NCBI GenBank assembly: GCA_001805005.1 | Contig: MHDO01000074.1 | Location: 1 to 21,223, forward strand | Direction of reading: 5' to 3' | Source of the DNA: Nitrospinae bacterium RIFCSPLOWO2_12_39_16 | GTDB taxonomy: Bacteria; Nitrospinota; Nitrospinia; UBA9942 | DNA: 21,223 bases | Part shown: positions 20,502 through 21,223 of the stretch, in pieces | Numbering within the stretch: position 1 is the stretch's first letter | How the letters are laid out: each line of letters starts with the position of its first letter | Notes under the pieces: generated by a model | The model's database searches: none | Told to the model about the DNA's origin: nothing | What the model saw: the letters and a program-made list of their open reading frames with translations, nothing else | Made by a program: the position numbers and the translations under genes

Positions 20502-21223
20502 TTACAAATTAGTAATTTCCGTTTTCAGTGCACATCCGGGACAGCCATCTTCATTATTTGCACAATAATCGTTAAATATCTGTATAAGTGCCTGTCCCCT
20601 TCTGGCACTGTTAACAATATGCCTTTCGCCTCTTAACATCCTCCTCACCATAAATCTGGTAATACTGTTGGATGGCAGTCTTGATATTCTTGTATATATA
20701 TTGTGAATATTCTCTTCCAATTGGTGATCTCCGTTTTCGTTTGAGCATAGAAGCATTAACGGCATAAGAACATCTACTATTATTGTTAAAACTCTGTCCT
20801 TCCCTATAAGCCTATTTTTATTGACAAATCTCTTGCCTTTAAATGTATACCTGAATGACCACAGGTCGTCATATACGGTAAACAGGGTATCAATTTTGTT
20901 AATGAAATTCCCAATCCCCCCATCCCCCCCTTTATTAAAGGGGGGCAGGGGGGATTTTAAAAATTCAGATAGGAATACATTTAATAAACCTTTTTCAATG
21001 TTAGAAGAGAGAAAATGACTTATGCCTGCAATCCTTCTGAATGGCAGATTAGCAGGTCTTGTCCCATAAAAATCCCACATAATATTCTTCTCAACAGGAA
21101 TCCTATATTTATTCCAGAGTCTTTTTATAGCTTTTATATAGTCTTTGACCTCCTGACTGTATTCCCACCTATGGGGAGGATTTTCAGGGATTAGTCCTCC
21201 TGCACCCAGTAATAACGATTGAA
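20502..21223 (-). CDS. DUF2851 family protein, partial (N-terminus off window)
   Basis: The reading frame is open from the right edge, so the N-terminus is missing; ATG 21080 is internal. The visible 240 residues match the C-terminal half of DUF2851: LLLGAGGLIPE near the edge, WDFYGTRPANLPFRRIAGI, the IGKDRVLTIIVDVLMPLML segment, and the closing GQALIQIFNDYC with GCPGC. The family function is unknown. Homologs are common in Bacteroidetes, Nitrospirota and related groups. Residues encoded by 20913-20956 (KSPLPPFNKGGDGGIGN) come from a GC-rich palindromic element that is inserted without breaking the frame. The downstream neighbour is the small Zn-ribbon gene, 8 nt away. Confidence 0.85.
   Translation of the reverse strand, partial: QSLLLGAGGLIPENPPHRWEYSQEVKDYIKAIKRLWNKYRIPVEKNIMWDFYGTRPANLPFRRIAGISHFLSSNIEKGLLNVFLSEFLKSPLPPFNKGGDGGIGNFINKIDTLFTVYDDLWSFRYTFKGKRFVNKNRLIGKDRVLTIIVDVLMPLMLLCSNENGDHQLEENIHNIYTRISRLPSNSITRFMVRRMLRGERHIVNSARRGQALIQIFNDYCANNEDGCPGCALKTEITNL
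20913..20956. repeat. CCCCCC-rich palindrome inside the DUF2851 gene
   Basis: AATCCCCCCATCCCCCCC then TTTA (20913-20934) faces TTAAAGGGGGGCAGGGGGG then ATT (20935-20956), making a nearly perfect 22-bp stem. It is far more GC-rich than the surrounding gene and encodes a Pro/Gly-rich loop. It keeps the reading frame. Confidence 0.88.

Overview
The window is an AT-rich bacterial chromosome segment. It looks like a Gram-negative anaerobe with a respiratory chain. Supporting genes are an LptE outer-membrane lipoprotein, a Tat-exported Rieske protein, a System I (Ccm) cytochrome c maturation operon, a diheme cytochrome, an NfnAB-type electron-bifurcating transhydrogenase and a CooC ATPase that implies a carbon monoxide dehydrogenase elsewhere. 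This gene mix, the PCP_red radical SAM protein and the style of dispersed repeats suggest an uncultured Nitrospirota, Desulfobacterota or similar lineage. That placement is an inference and is not proven by the sequence. No rRNA, tRNA, CRISPR array, transposase or phage gene was seen.

Layout. 1-434 (-) is a truncated Rieske gene, divergent from leuS (756-3284), which overlaps lptE (3281-3856). A GHMP-type sugar kinase (3922-4917), dihydrolipoamide dehydrogenase (5086-6480) and nfnAB (6550-8843) follow on the plus strand. The minus-strand block 8881-11695 reads ccmA-ccmB-ccmD-ccmC-fur; the 45-residue ccmD is easily missed. A diheme cytochrome c gene broken by two opposite frameshifts (11870-12616) converges on a methyltransferase (12597-13169). 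Next are an LsrF-like aldolase (13536-14327) and a zinc-dependent dehydrogenase (14582-15637). These converge on a radical SAM/SPASM/PCP_red protein and a second methyltransferase-like gene (15667-17644, -). A PCYCGC-type anchored protein and a TlpA thioredoxin (17771-18839) meet cooC (18840-19634, -). RidA (19805-20191) meets a small Zn-ribbon protein and a DUF2851 gene (20188-21223, -) that runs off the right edge.

Functional themes. Ccm, TlpA, the PCYCGC protein, the cytochrome and the Rieske protein fit periplasmic c-type cytochrome assembly and a quinol:cytochrome c branch. Lpd, Nfn and CooC fit anaerobic low-potential redox metabolism.

The most unusual signal is not a gene. At least a dozen short repeat elements of different sequence share one grammar: tandem units, usually 7 bp and sometimes 8 bp, often followed by an inverted copy that could fold back. 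They fill intergenic gaps and also lie inside coding sequence without breaking the frame: three times in leuS, in the lptE signal peptide, in the start of tlpA, in the cytochrome signal peptide, at the end of ccmC and in the DUF2851 gene. A second pattern is that several genes lacking a Shine-Dalgarno sequence have a good promoter whose predicted +1 falls on or next to the ATG, suggesting leaderless mRNAs.
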